A stretch of 64,000 bases of DNA from Apostichopus japonicus (GCF_037975245.1 NC_092573.1:15582001-15646000), one strand, 5' to 3'; shown: positions 23,216 through 37,043, counted from the stretch's first letter. Notes: generated by a model not told the origin, from the letters alone. Numbers and translations: made by a program.

Positions 23216-25413
23216 TCCTTCAGTCATTTATGCATAACCATATTTTCTGTTTTTAATATTATTTTGTTATGTAGTCAATAATCACATAATCTGTGTATTT
23301 GTGTATGCTAAATGTTTGCCCTTTTGCAGAAAACATGTGTAATCATACAGTCTATGATATGTAGCTTACATCATATGACAGTCATCATCATTTTGAAATC
23401 ATTCTCAGGCCTAGGAATGGCTTCAGTATTTGTAATATCCTTGTCGTTGAAGCCGACCCCCATGAAGAGTGATCTGGGAGTCCTCCCTCAGGAAAAGAGA
23501 ATACGATTTTACATGTGAATTGGTTCATTGGATATAGACTATATTTTGAGGTGAAATTATTTTGCAAGATTCTGCTAATGACTAGTTTTAATTGCTTTTT
23601 TTTGGGGGGGGGGGTTGACAGAATGAGGGAGGGGAGAGGTTCTACTAATCCACTCCTCGCGATACGCGCAATAGATCCTTCGTCGATGAAGTGTATTGAA
23701 TGTGTAACTTGTTGTCAATCATGCAAGAAATCAAGATTACACAATGAAGTACATATTCTTGTTTCGCGGCACCTCTAGAAACTGTTTAAAGACGTATGAT
23801 GATTTGACCCGTTGCCTTAGACTGTATAGTAATATAATGAAATGTAGCAAACCCCTTTCAGATAATACAGTACCCTTATCAAATAGGAAAAGAAATATCA
23901 TAACCGGAAACCTTCACGATGGTGGTAACAAACCACACGAGTAGAAAGATTCAAATTTCGGTAAGGTGATGCAATTTATGATCATTGATCTCATGGAGCT
24001 GAAAGGTATGCCGAATATGAAGGTATGATATCCTATATAGGTGTAGAAGGCGACGTAGAGATTGTTATATGAAATTCATGGTTAGCGACTTCAAACAATC
24101 ATACTAAATGAATTAGGTCGTTGCAAAGTAGAGGAGGTGGTTAGATACAAAACGGTGCTTCATTTTGAAACTTTTGATACAATGTTGAAGAATGTTCAAT
24201 TATTTAAGTTTATACCTAATACAACCGTTATAAATTTACGTACTGAAACTAGGATTTATCTTTGTAATATTCTGACTTTTCGTGAGCAGCCCCCCCCCCC
24301 CCCCCAAGCGCGTAGCCAACGTTCGTAAAGTGAGAGGGCAAAGCCAATTGTTTTATTCCGAGAATTAAGGTCTAATTAACGTCTATATTGGTGACGACAT
24401 TGGCTCTACCCCAGGGGCTAACCACCATCTTTGAAGTGACGAGGATAAGAAGTTACGCTGTTGTAGGAGAGGGATCTAAGGGGAGGGGTATCACCTCCCG
24501 TTTCAGATATTTTGTTAACATACATGTACTTATATGCAAAATAGTGCTATATTATGCCACTTCTGAATCAATGTTGAAGAATTTTCGACTGTACACGTTG
24601 CACTGCATATACATGTTATATGTTTATATGTCGTTTTCGTCACTCCCAAACCCCCACCCTACCCACACCCCCGTCCACACACCCCCACACTGCATTAATG
24701 AGAAGAAAACACTTCCTATATCATTCTCTCCGGTAATTGTGACAAAATGATGATACGCAGATATAGTTAATCATGTTTAATTCAAACATTTGAAGGAATG
24801 AAAATCACAAGTAATATGGAAAGGAAAAGTAGAAAACGCAACTTCAATGGTTTCACTAACATTTGTGTAAAATGTCCACTTTCTGTAAAATATCATCATT
24901 CTCGCCGTATACTCTAGAAGGTGTGTGCTTAGTTTCATGAGGTAACTTACTTGCCACGTACTTTTTATGTTAGACATGACATTTGAATGCTTTACTATTC
25001 ATTTCAGAACAGATTTCATTTCACAGTGGGCATGGATGAACGCTAGGTGAAAGGTCAACGCAACTATTGACGGGGGAGTTACCTACAGTTTCTTTGCAAA
25101 TTAAGTTAAAGGTAGTGAATAAGCAGTAAAAACATTAACATTGTCTGAACTGTTCTACCTTTACAGGATAATGGACAAAATAATGGAAAGGTGATGATGC
25201 TATAAATATGAAAAACTTGTTACTACACATATATGTGCCGATAATAAACAACCAAATAAAAGCATCCAAGATTTGCTACTTAAAAGTACCAGAAAAAGCG
25301 TAGTAATGTATCCGTCTGTATTCGACGAAACCTATCGCGTTTCGTCGAAATAATATTAATGACCGAAGATCCACGAATCGGAAAATTAACTTACTAACCA
25401 AGACTAAATCGAC
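23216..25413. other. intergenic with MITE-like fragments
   Basis: Includes a G run at about 23604-23614 and a C run at about 24290-24305 that abuts a GCGCGTAGCC tip. A repeated sentence, GTTGAAGAATTTTCGACTGT, near 24575 recurs near 56616. These look like decayed MITEs related to the GC-tipped family. No gene is seen. Confidence 0.45.
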
Positions 25414-25487
25414 TTATACCGAACGGGCAACTCGCTGTATGTAAATTGCGATTTTGGCAAAAATGTTGTAGGTGCCAGAAAGTTCAT
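25414..25487 (-). CDS. gene A last coding exon, 74 bp
   Basis: The acceptor is TTCTTCCCTTTACAG. The exon completes a split codon and then codes 23 residues, including LSGTYNIFAK and QRVARS, ending in TAA at 25414-25416. The same exon with the same length, phase and nearly the same peptide lies downstream of gene B. Conservation of reading frame but not of silent sites shows that it is translated. Without it the long frame would run into the intron and end in NFKVNITPY. Confidence 0.8.
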
Positions 25488-25601
25488 CTGTAAAGGGAAG
25501 AAGGGAAGACGATATGTTACATTATTTGTACTCTATAGATGTCGCACTAACATTTGTAGAGGTTTTTTATCTTTAGGTATATTATATATATATATAGGCC
25601 T

Positions 25602-25679
<78 letters not shown>

Positions 25680-27897
25680 GAAAACACAAGTATACTCTCC
25701 AACAAAAGATCGAGAGTAATAAGATTTGACTCATAATTGACTAATAAGGAGTTATGTTAACTTTAAAATTACCATTTGCTGGGGTTGATTCCGTCATCTC
25801 GGTATTGAATGCGTCAGCGATAGTCTGACAGAAATCCTCGGAGGATTGGTAACCCGACAACTGATAGATGGTTAGATCCTCCACAAGATCAATATGTGAA
25901 ATTAGATTTACGATTTTGTCAACAGCCTCGGAGCATTGCTCAACATCTGTAAAGATATCTAAGATGTTGGATCTCAGATTCCCCGCAATTGTCCTGTCAG
26001 AACGACCAGAAAGTGGGTCGATGTTCTCGGCAACAACCTCACAAAGCTCCTCTCGGTTATCTATCCCAAAGATGGTCAATACAAGTGACAGAACAATTGA
26101 GAACTTTTCCTCAAATTCAGCGTTCGCTGCTGCTACCTCTTCGGGTGAAGGTATGTAAGGGCGATAGTAAAATGGAGAAAAGGTGGTAGCTTCCACCTTA
26201 GGTGGCCTTTCTCTGCGCTCTGGCAAAGGACAGTAAGGATTCCACTTACATTTAGCTTCTTCCCAGTTTTCACAAATACCATTTATAGATGGAGTTGCTT
26301 CTGCCAGAAAGATATCAATGGACGTCTCGATCACATGCCTCAGTGAAAGTTGGTTGAAGGAGTAATCTAATGCCGGGCATAGCTCGCTTTTACTTACGTC
26401 AGCAAAACCGAATAGTTCCCTGGCTATGTAAATAAACACAGGAATGAAATCAAACGGTCGCAATCCAGTTAGGACCCTGTCAGGATAGGAGAAGGAGAGG
26501 CAAATATCTTCGATACCAGCAGTGTCTCGACTCTTGAATGAATGGCAAAGTCTCTTCACATCCAACTTCTCTTTTTCTACAACTGCGGAAAGAAATTCTT
26601 CGAACACTCTGCAGTATATCGCCAGTCCGTCAATTATTTTCTCGGCATGATTAGAGGCGCCTTCAATTTCTAATAAGTCTATAAATGTGAGACCAGGGAG
26701 GAATACGCCTGGAGTTTCGAATGGTCTCAAGTCATCTAACTCTACTCCCTCCGGGAGTTTGTACGGTATCGGTAAATACCCCGAGTTTGGTGAATAAGCC
26801 TGAGAGGCTTTCGCACAAAACATGGCTCTCTCTGACGCAATCGTTAGATTGAAACCAGTTATGTTTACATGTAAACCTTCCTTATCGAGAGGGGCAATAA
26901 TAGTCAAAACATCATTACAGGTTTCTTCATCTACCAACGTATGGAATGCATTTCTGACAATGGTTTCACCGAGTTCCAGATAAGCTTCTCTTGTTTGTGG
27001 TTTTGCTATGAAGTCACAAAACTCAATCCCTTTTAAGCCAGAATACTCTACTAAGATCTCCTTTGCAGCACGGATAGCAATGATCCTATCAAAGTCAATT
27101 TGGCTTATGGCACAAATATCGAATGTCTGAAATGACTCCAAAATGTCCGCTACCGGATAACTCAAGATTGAAGAGAATTGTACAAAGTATTCGGCTGTAT
27201 CCAAACTCAATAGATATCGCAATATGTCGCATGCACTGTTGGGATCAATTTCTCCTCTATTAACACTGACGTAAGCATCTGGACCGAGCCAATCCATCAA
27301 TGCAAATACAAAAGAATTAGCTTTCTTGATCCCTGTCTCTGAGCACGGGTCGTACAGATCATAACTCTCGACCTTACGTAACAATTCTTTTTCAATTTCT
27401 GACCCGTTATACTTGTAATTATAGATTTCGTTATCCTCATCTCGTTCTCGACAATATAGTCTATGGATAACGCTGATCGATCCTGCGTCTCCATTTGTCG
27501 CAAGATCCCAAACTCGACCACAAGCTTCGTCTACATTACCTTTCTCAAAGGATTCGCATACTGTTCCCACGATTCCTGGCTGTCCAAGTTGGTTGAGAAC
27601 ATCTTCTAAGACAGCTCCAAGTCTGCTACAAGCTATGTTTGCACTTTGAAGCAAATTCCTGGCATTCCATCCATCACCGAATGTCTGTACGATTTCCTCC
27701 ATGGTTACTCCTTCCACAACTTCACCAGGGTTACTGAAGAGAGCCGGGCCAAATTGGGGACCGTACCTCGGGTAGCTGTTGTAGTCTCCATAGTCGTATT
27801 CCACAGTGTCCTCTTCAGTAGTAAGTTCATGGATCACGGACTGGAACAAGGACTCAGTTGCCAGTGTTAGAGTGAGAAAGACATGCAGCCAATACAT
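25414..27897 (-). CDS. gene A: secreted two-module cysteine-bearing protein, family unrecognised
   Basis: Two coding exons: 27897 down to 25773, then 25487 down to 25414, joined across a phase-1 GT-AG intron (25488-25772), giving 732 residues. The ATG at 27897 aligns with gene B's start; the longer frame begins at a TTG. Residues 1-20 form a signal peptide, followed by an acidic Tyr-rich linker. Module 1 (about 54-380) has FSNPGEVVEG, MDWLGP and SYPVADILESF. Module 2 (about 393-700) has FETPGVFLPGLTF, CPALDYS and DPLSGRSDRT. Cysteines recur at matching places, and NGS, NIT and NLT are possible glycosylation sites. Function is unknown; secretion and a mostly helical fold are inferred. It is a tandem paralogue of gene B and more distantly of gene C. 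Confidence 0.8.
25488..25772 (-). other. gene A last intron with TA microsatellite
   Basis: A 285-bp phase-1 intron with donor GTAATT and acceptor TTTACAG. It is mostly a broken TA repeat (about 25586-25676). Gene B's equivalent intron is 742 bp and has no such repeat. Confidence 0.75.
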
Positions 27898-27913
27898 GTT
27901 TACTTCCAAAAAC

Positions 27914-29213
27914 CTATTAGATAAAACGTTATTAAACAGCTTCTAGAACAATTCATCTGACAAATATTAATGCACTTTCTGAACATTTCCGCAACTGGAC
28001 CGGTTGAAATTGTCGGAGTTTTTTTTCTTTAGTAATGTATCCGATATAGTTTATATAATGTATTTCGCCTACGCATGAAGAACGATGTTCATGTGGAAGT
28101 TTTCATAACATGTACATGAGATCAATAGCCAGAACCTCCATGTCGAGGAAGTTTGGCAATGGCGTAGCCAGAGAAGGGGACAGGGGCAGGGGAGCAGAGT
28201 GCTCTCTCCTACAGAAATTGTCAGGGACGAAAATTTTGAGGCAAAACTAAAATTTCACGTACGTCAAATCGTATATAAATAGATTGGCAATATTTAGAGT
28301 TGGTATACACAAATGTTGTTAAATGATGAAAATAACGATGCAATGTGCATTTATGCTCCTTACCAAAGCAAACACTTCCCAAAGGAGATGGGAAATACCC
28401 ACCCCGTGAACCAGTTAGACTGATCGACAGATTAATTGGTAAAATGAAAGCATAGGTCTTGGAAACTGGTAGATAAGAGACGTTCAGATGAATTAAAGCC
28501 AGGAGAATTTATTCCTGTTTATACCTGCAATGATGGGAACTGGCTTATCAAGAAGCTCTTGGAAATTCTGCCTCCGAAGCTAGTTTTGAAACATTTGTCA
28601 ACACTGTGATCAAACATGATATTTTCAATGTTATTAAATCTGGATAAAATATCACGTGAGTACATATATAGGTGCATGGCGTTACTAGGCCGGTGCGAAA
28701 TCCTGAGGCCCGGTGTCAAGGATCAAACATATGTAAAAAATATCATCCAAGCCCAAACCATGCTTGGGATTAGGTGAAATATAGCCTTTTCTTTGGGGAC
28801 CAATTCCTATTGCTGCACCGGGCCAGGTTGCTCCTTGCTATACGCAACTATACACAATTTGCCATTGCATAATGTAATAATAAAGGATTAACGATGACTT
28901 TCATCATAGTTTAATGCATTGCCAAGTTCTTAAAGTTATATTTATCTGCACGTTTTGACAAATTCTTAAATTTGAAACTATATCACGTATCCCTTGGTAC
29001 AGATCAGCAGTAACAATAACATTTCTGGAAAGATGTAAATTAGCAATTGTTTATTCTTTTGCGACATTTCTTATTAATTAAGCAACTTCGCTTACCTATC
29101 GATTCTATGTTGTAAAATAATTTGTATTCTCATGACCAATTGTAATTTCTTGTAACTAATAAACTTATTATAATACTACTATTATAACTTATTATTAAAG
29201 TTATCATACTCAC
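27914..29213 (-). other. probable first intron of gene A
   Basis: The acceptor ATCTAATAG lies 16 bases upstream of the ATG. A strong donor, GTGAGTAT, lies at 29213 (minus strand), giving an intron of about 1.3 kb. The intron holds repeat debris: a GGCGTAGCCAG tip near 28160 and a CCGGTGC-containing fragment near 28690. Gene B shows the same arrangement, which supports it. Confidence 0.5.
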
Positions 29214-29385
29214 GGTTACTCAACGCCAACAATATCTGCAAAAAACGTAGTGAAGAAGCGTAATGCAAAACGTACCCCTACAAGCACATAAATGAAGGAT
29301 CATTGAGAGCTTGTGATCACGTATGCATGAATTTGATACCGTAACAGATAACTTCATGGGCGTGGCCTATATATATATATTAATA
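29214..29385 (-). promoter_or_regulatory. putative gene A promoter and untranslated first exon
   Basis: Reading on the minus strand: TATA-rich sequence (29369-29382), then GCCACGCCCATG (29355-29366), then about 140 bases to the donor at 29213. The same 12-mer lies 135 bases upstream of the matching donor in gene B. CCACGCCC is a KLF/SP-type GC box. The transcription start itself is not determined. Confidence 0.45.
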
Positions 29386-31582
29386 ACGAACTGTGCAAAA
29401 AAACATTAGTTACCTTTTGACCGTAAGGTATACTACTTGTAAGATAAGCTTTATATATGTAATTTTGTAACAAAACACCCCTCGTCAACTTTAATCGTTT
29501 CCTTTGAAAGTACTAAAAACTTGATCGTTTATTAAAATTTCAATTATTTTCATCTCAAAATGTCGATCTTTCACTCGTAGAATTTTGTTGAAATGATAAA
29601 TTTTTATCTCAAATTGTTACAGGTTCATCGAAATTGCGAAGTGTCATCTCAAACATTACATGTTTCAGCTCTTTACTTCAATGATTTTTCTAGGAAATTT
29701 AACGGTTTCATCGCAAAATTCGAAACCTGAAAAATATATCGTTAAGTTTGAAGTACCTCTAGAAATTTGGCGTTCCACCTCGAAGGTAGTATGAAGTTTG
29801 ATCCCAATTTTTTCGCATTTTGTCTCAGTTTTCGTCAATGACATTTGAGGATGTTGTCGTGTACAAGGTGTGTCGTTCATTGGCATTCTTTATTGGAACA
29901 AACATAGATTTTTAGGTCAAACATGCCAGCAGCCGGTTGTCATCGTCCAACCTAAATGATGCTCTAGACTTTGGTTGATTGCTACATTCATCGAGCTGTA
30001 ATATAATTGAGTTTGGTTATTTGCCGTGTAAACTTTTCATTCCTCACCAAGCCGTTTAAAAGCCAGGATATTGATAAATAGATCCCGGTTATTAATAATC
30101 AACTTAAATATATTTTTTTCTTTTTCATGATACGTGACTGTTTGTTTGGTTCAGTTTATGATGTTCAGTTACGTAGATGGACTGAAATTCGATTAGAACA
30201 AACAAACCACAGGAAATAACATCCTATTTATTCCACATGGAATCTATAGTCTCAGGGAAATTTAAGTGTCACGAATCTTTTCGATATTATCAAAAATGAT
30301 TTAGTATCTGTAGATACGATGTCAAGGTGCAAACAGGAAGTACATATAATTGGAAAATTTAGCTATTTGATGTTATTTTAATTTAGACAACTTTGGGCCA
30401 ATAACAATAGCGTAGGTCACTTTTTCACTGGTGAGTAGAGAGGCTTTGTTGACGTCATTGACCTTGAGACGTTGTTTGCGTTCGAATTCGTTGGAGTTAT
30501 TCACTGCCGTCATAGGGGAGGGGCATAAATTGGCTTTGAGATAATTTTGTATTGGTTAGACTGCTTTATTGCGAAATGGTGCGAACTTACGAAAAACATT
30601 TTTATGTTAGAAATTTCAAGACCTATAAAGCATTATCTTAATTTGATTTCAAAAGAACACGTTCTTAGGGATCAAGTTTTACAAATCTCATTATGTACAC
30701 AACAAATACATATTGTCATCTACATCATGTTAGGGTTGCAACCTAGTTTTAAAATATTGTCCGATGGCGGTTGTAGTATTATTGATGGTCGTTATACTTA
30801 AGTGTTTAGTGCGATGCACCCTCGATCAGCCGATGCCAATGTCATGAAAGGAGCTATCCACTATAGTACGAAAATGTACCAACCATGGAGAGCCATGTGA
30901 CGTGCTCCCAGGTGCTACTAACGTATTATTTAACCCTCTGTCGGTTCGAAATGATAAGCATTCCGTAGACAAACAACTCCATTATAACGGATAATTACGG
31001 AAAATTTGAGAATAATGACTTACGTTGGATGAAAGCGTTGGTTAGATTTACTTTCCGTCTCATAAAAATAAGCTTGATCTGTACTGACCCTGGTTTCCTA
31101 TTAGAATATCTACTCCCAGTCTTATAGATTGCGTACGGCGGTCATATCATATCATACGCGCTTGTTTACTTGCAAAAACGGCTAGGAGTCAAAGGAAAAA
31201 CGAATCGTGTCGTCTGTTTCTCATGTCTATGTACATTTGTGTACAGTCCTGACAAAGGGAAAATGTACCTCTTGGCTAGATTTCACTGTTCGCGTAGCTT
31301 CACAAGGAATGTGGTAGCAATGAGTTACTTCACTAGTACTTTATTAATCATTTTATTAAAGCTGTAGTTTTGCTTTAATGGAGGTAGTGTAGTATATCGG
31401 TGCTCGTTATATTTAAGTGTTTATTGTGATGCACCCTGGATCAGCTGATGCCGAGTTGTAGATCAGAATAAGAACACGATATGACAAGTAGTCACGTGGT
31501 AGATCAAGGGTACATCATTCCCGCAACGGTTCTTTTAGTTTTTGTTTTGATTTATTGATGTTTTTTATGCTAGTCCGTGTAG
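29386..31582. other. intergenic, includes a short direct repeat
   Basis: A roughly 70-bp sequence ending in AAGTGTTTA.TG.GATGCACCCT..ATCAGC.GATGCC occurs near 30767-30840 and again near 31389-31455. The open stretch at 30547-30801 starts at TTG and has no recognisable features. No gene is supported. Confidence 0.5.
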
Positions 31583-32191
31583 CATAGGCGTACGGGACCA
31601 TAACAGTTTGGGGGGCAAAAACTTTTGTGCCCGAATGATCCTGTGACACTATCTAAGCGGAGCGCCACCATGAGTTGGCGCGTAGCGTACCAGAAATTCT
31701 TTTGCAAAAATGCCTCTCAGATTGCCGGAAATGGCACTTCTGAGGCCTTACAAGTTGCATCTAAACATTCTTTTTTATAATCTCACGTTTTAGAAATTTA
31801 CACTTCCCCAATAATTTGGTAAATTAGAAGAAGAATGTCATGTCACCACGATTGTGAGCAGCATTCCTTGTTAATAATTTTGGGCGATAGTGCAAAAAGG
31901 GTGGTAGCCCAAATGAGCTGCGCTTACGGTGGTGTTACACAGAAATATTCGGGCATCATGATGCTAAATAAAGAAAATCATTAGGCCTATATTAATATTA
32001 ATGTCACAAAACAAATAACACAAAACGCTCTCCACAGAATTGTTGGGCAAAAATTTGAAAAAGATTCGGGCAAGCTACTGCATATTTATATATATATATT
32101 TTTGTCTCCTCTTTTGCCCGAATTTCTTGTCCTCTGGAAAATTTAGGGGGCAGTCTGCCCCTCCCCCTGCCCCCCGCCTCGTACGCCTATG
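31583..32191 (-). mobile_element. hAT-type MITE, copy 1 (609 bp)
   Basis: The ends are CATAGGCGTACG and its reverse complement. The flanking octamers CCGTGTAG (31575-31582) and CCGGGGAG (32192-32199) agree at six of eight positions, a decayed 8-bp target duplication. The core shared with the other copies (AGTGCCATTTCC, then GCGCCAACTCATGGTGGCGC) lies at about 31650-31745 in reverse orientation. No coding frame. Confidence 0.65.
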
Positions 32192-35100
32192 CCGGGGAGG
32201 GTTGTAAGGGTCACGTTAAAGGTACAAATGTTGAGGCGGAAGTTAAATACGTTGCTAATGAATTCCCATATCAGCTTTAATGCTAATAATAATATGAAGA
32301 CACAATATATTATCAACGTTGAGAAAATTTGTGATCTTCCAAAATAAACAGCTATACAGAGACTTTAAACGACGTTTAATAACGGCAGTGGGGTACACTG
32401 GATTTCAAACGTGTGTGTTGGAGATGCTAATCTAGCCCCCCCCCCCTCCCTGTCCCCATTGATTTAGGTAGTGGCTGGGCTTTTATGGAAGGGACAAAGG
32501 CGAATGAAGAATTTCACAAAGGGAGGGTGTGGCCATTCGGTATTTGAAGGAGACTCCCATGTATGGAGTTAAAGACAAATAAACATTTAGACGCCAAATG
32601 GTGCAATCAGAGGCATATTTCAAGTTAGGTCTGTAGTGAGCTGGCAACGCATAGTTGTGTTACTAAATAATTTTGTATGAGCTTGTACAACCGGAGATGT
32701 ACACCAGTAGCAGTGGTCTAATTCGTCCTCGGCATAATGTTATAATTTTTTTGACTGAACTATCCCCCCCCCCCTCCCCACCCAGTTGACGATGGAAGGT
32801 AGGTACCATGACCCCGGCCCGAGCGCATGCCACTGACTCTATGGGTTACCTCGTCTGCATGTAACTACGAATCGAATGAAATGCTGGGCTTTATGGTGAC
32901 TTACGTTAGTCATCGGAACTTAGAATGTGTGGAATGACATAATATGAACTTTATATATAAACCAGCTAAATTGACGTTATCATACATTGAAGTGGGGCAC
33001 GGTATTACTGCCCACTCAACGAGATAACTCACTTTGTATAACGTAAAATAAAATACATGTAGTTCTATGGTATCATATTAAGAAATCTCTCGCAATGGAA
33101 TAGATGTTTAAGGCTTAGTTGTTTGATGAGCTTGTTCCGTTATCTCTAACTCATATACCAATAATGGTGGTAAGTTTTGTGTCTCCTTGACGGCTCGATA
33201 CGGCTTCGACGAATGATTACAAAGCTCGGACTAATCGAATGTTGTTTAAATGAAAATAGTAAAATCGCAACTGGAAGAATATCGGATTAGGGTAAGCATT
33301 ACGGTGATTTGCCTCTTTATTATACGTAAACAGATTTAGAAACGAAAAGATCGATCGGGTTTAATGAAATTATTGGTTGAAACCTTTACAGAAAATTCCT
33401 ACAATTTTACTTAAACGAAGTAGAAGTAATATCTTCACACCAGCTAATTCCACATGTTTGTGATTTGTAACCCTTAACATGGCTAACTACAGAATAAAAT
33501 TAGTCACACGAATATTTAATTTGTTTGAAATGGCTTGTCAGTCCCTTCAGAATCTTTAATGTAGGACGCTTTGACTTTTCTATTCATTTTACTTGCTTTC
33601 GTCTTTCAAAGTATTCCACGTGTGTATACCACATTTAATAAATCACAAAATATCAAAGATAGGCAACCCAAAATGAATAATATGTTAACATGGCCACAAG
33701 GCTTAATGAATTCAAAAACACTTTGAGGTTTTCTCTTAGATATGATATTGAAATAGCTATATCCATAATATTCACTTTGTGTTCTAAATATGAGTTCTTA
33801 GCGTTCTTAATGTTGAGAACGTTGTCTTATAGTAATCAAACTTGAGCATGGAAATGTTTAATGACTCTCGGTAAACATCAAGTGATCATACTTGTCGCTT
33901 TGATGTATAGGCATACTTCTATGGGCGGCCATAACTGCAAAAAACAATTACAAAATATAAAAGTACATTATTAAACATGTTCCCAACCAAACATAACAGT
34001 TATCAAACTTGAAATAAAAATTAAACACAAAGTGTACAATTAAAAAGTGGGTTTTCGAAAAGCATTACCCAAAGAACTTGAGGCAACCACACAATATTAA
34101 TCCACTTTGCATGCAGAGGATACTACACAAATTAAATGTTAGCAATTTCCAATGGAAGATTGCATTCATAACAATGTAAATCAATATACGGTTGTAATGA
34201 ACAGTTTAATATGTCCAAGAATAGTATACCATTACCAATCGAAAAACAAACATGAGAGTGCTGGGGTTGACCCTGCTGAATGTGTACATGCGTCATTGAT
34301 GCAGCGTGGTAATTTCATGATAACATATTGAATAGCATATCTATGTAATTTCCCCCATTGATTTACACATTACTAAATTGCCAAAACTTTGAATGCATCT
34401 TGTCTCTAAGTCCTTGTAGAAGATGCCACGAGGTAAATGCTACCATTTACTGTACTCCAGCAGAAATATGGCCATTCAATTTCCCGTTAGACATGACCAT
34501 ATTGATTGTTAGCAATGCGACAACCGTAAGTTTTCGTCACTTGTAATACTAATATCATCTTCATATTAATTTAAGTACTGCCTACTGTTTAATTAAGTCA
34601 ACTGTTTATTTTGGATATTTTGAAATTTAATGACTCCGATTTTGATTTCGAACTAGATTTTGTTTAATTTATATTTTGGTTGATTTAGAAATGTTTATTA
34701 TTCTAGGAAATATACTTTCATTTAGCATTTTGTAATTTATCTTTCATTTTGCGGTAATAGCCACCCAAAAAGTCGCAGCATAACGGCTGACTTTAATTTA
34801 TTAGAGAAAGATAAATAAAAACCACCAAAACCAACCGCAATGTATACCTAGGTACTTAACATCTACAACATGATGTTTCTCTAAAGGGGCTTTTATTTTT
34901 AACTGATCAAAAACTCGTGAAGGATGATTAAACAAAGAAAAATTGAGAAATCAAACAAAACAGACTGTAAAAAAGTTGTTCCGAATCAAACATAAGTTAG
35001 TAGTAGGTCCGTCGCCGATCTAAGCACCATGAACCTATTTAGGAAGGAAAAGTAAATAGAAGACATTATTCTTAAATCATGTATGCATACCAATGTCAAT

Positions 35101-35576
35101 AAATTAGTGGTGTAGTCCAGTCGAAAACTTCTGAATCCCAACCGACCGTCACAATTCGACTTGATTCACCGAGTCCATTAAGTTAAAACAATAGACATAG
35201 TTATCTAGTAAACGAACTGTTATTCTTCATTCAGTACTCGAACTCGGATGTTAAAATACTCGTATTCGATTCTAAGTACTGTTGCTCACGAAATTATTTC
35301 GTACTCGGATAAAAGTACTTTGCAATGGTGAATCAGTATTTAAGGAACAATATTTCATAAGCAACGCTAAACAATACAGAAGAATTTGACGCTCTGAACA
35401 GTTACGTGTCGTGCAGTATATGTGTGGTCAATTGAGTCGTCAGACTGGAAGCCGATAAATGGAACAAAGAACTGTTTCTTTATCAGTGCCGGATGACAAC
35501 TACATTCCTTCATTTGGCCAACTTCACATTTAATATGACTGACTAACTATACACGGAGACTAGCCAATAACCATGT

Positions 35577-35577
<1 letters not shown>
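32192..35577. other. intergenic, no supported gene
   Basis: A long AT-rich stretch with homopolymer C runs near 32437 and 32765. There are repeated ACTCG and GTACT words at about 35220-35330. No coding signal on either strand. Confidence 0.45.
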
Positions 35578-35649
<72 letters not shown>

Positions 35650-35655
35650 TGTTAT

Positions 35656-35702
<47 letters not shown>

Positions 35703-35715
35703 TGTTATAAGGTCA
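35578..35715. repeat. compound TA microsatellite, duplicated unit
   Basis: Two TA tracts, each followed by the same spacer GCTGTTATAAGGT, so the tract plus spacer has been duplicated as a unit. Confidence 0.85.
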
Positions 35716-37043
35716 TATGGCCCATAAATAATACATCATAGTTTTTGTATACATTGTTATATGAGAAAAGGTTCTTACAAGATAATGATTGCGTTCGCGG
35801 GCTGTAGGCCTCGATTCTGTCTCCCGAGATCAAGACCGAGTCATTACCGAGCAAGACCAAGACCGGCAATCAAGGGGTTCCCAAAGGGAGGGGGCAGAGG
35901 GGGACCATGGTCCCACCTCCATCACCAGTCGGAGGAAAATGGTTCAGTCGGATCATATTTAACATTCAGTCGGGCAGAGTTGTGTGAACACTCTCGTTTC
36001 AACCTCACAACAAAATATCGGGTGATATCAAGAGCATTTGTTAGCACGCATTGCGCTTAGACCTAATTATAGACCTAATTTATAGTCTAAATATAGCTCA
36101 GAGTGCACACATTTACCTCTAACCTTTCGTACACTACATAGAAGTCGATTTCAGTGGTCCCAGGTCCACTACCGAAATCAACAAGTGGAATGAAGATAAT
36201 TGAACCCCACCTTTGAAATCCTGTCTACGGGTTTCTCAAACATTCTTCCAAACTGGTTCACCTATTATTAAACACACTCGCAGTCTTATACACTGGCAAC
36301 ATTGAAGCTTGTACTACACAAATAAAGTATAAAGATAGCACCTATTGCACCTAATCTCCCTTACCCAACCCAACATTTCTCGAAGGGAAGGGATACCCCC
36401 CCCCCCTATACCTCCCTTAGACCATTAACGTTATGACCCTCCCAAGGACGAACATCAGTCAACAATTATTGTCAAAAAATGAACAAATATCAAGTAGATA
36501 CAGTTCATTCTAGAATAAACACGAAAATGTTCTAAGTACTATGTAGGTTATGTATGTTTGTTATGGGAACTTTGAGTGCTCTCTCTTCTATCCGTTATAT
36601 TAAGAAGTACTGACAAAGCAAAATCGCCTAACTTGTCATGACTTCACGTTGTGATATGATACAACCTACTATACTCTGTTGAGACATAATCACAAACAGA
36701 TTCATAAACCAATAAAGCCAGTCGCGGTTCCAGAAGGGTTGGGTCTACACCACCCGATACACGCATGCACCCACACCCTCTTCAACCACTAATTTAAAAT
36801 GATCTATTAGCACATCGTCGCGTGTAGACCCAAATACAGACCAAATTTATAGGCTTACTTTATGCTTCAGAATGCTTCATATCAAGTCTAAACGTTCATG
36901 CTAATATTTTCTGGCTGTGGGAAGAGAAAGACGGCTTAAACGAACCCAGGGCAACACCCCCTTCTTTTAAAATCCTAAATCCACCCTTGTACGGGGGAAC
37001 CAAGATACGGAGGGAAATATTTACCAAATCATAGGCGGTCGGT
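35716..37043. other. intergenic, no supported gene
   Basis: Contains a GC-rich patch near 35870-35935 (GGGAGGGGGCAGAGGGGGACC) and a C run near 36398, both typical of the MITE tips in this window. The 99-codon open stretch at 35761-36060 spans such a patch and is not supported. Confidence 0.4.

Noticed and set aside
22582-23256. 224-codon open frame rich in His, Pro, Phe, Ile and Ser
   Set aside because: It is the translation of a CATC/CATT microsatellite and has no non-repetitive protein content.
27898-27909. Four-residue N-terminal extension of gene A
   Set aside because: It begins at TTG. The ATG at 27897 aligns with the start of gene B.
28675-28850. Complete MITE in the first intron of gene A
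   Set aside because: CCGGTGC and CACCGGG words suggest inverted ends, but I could not align true terminal repeats or a target duplication.
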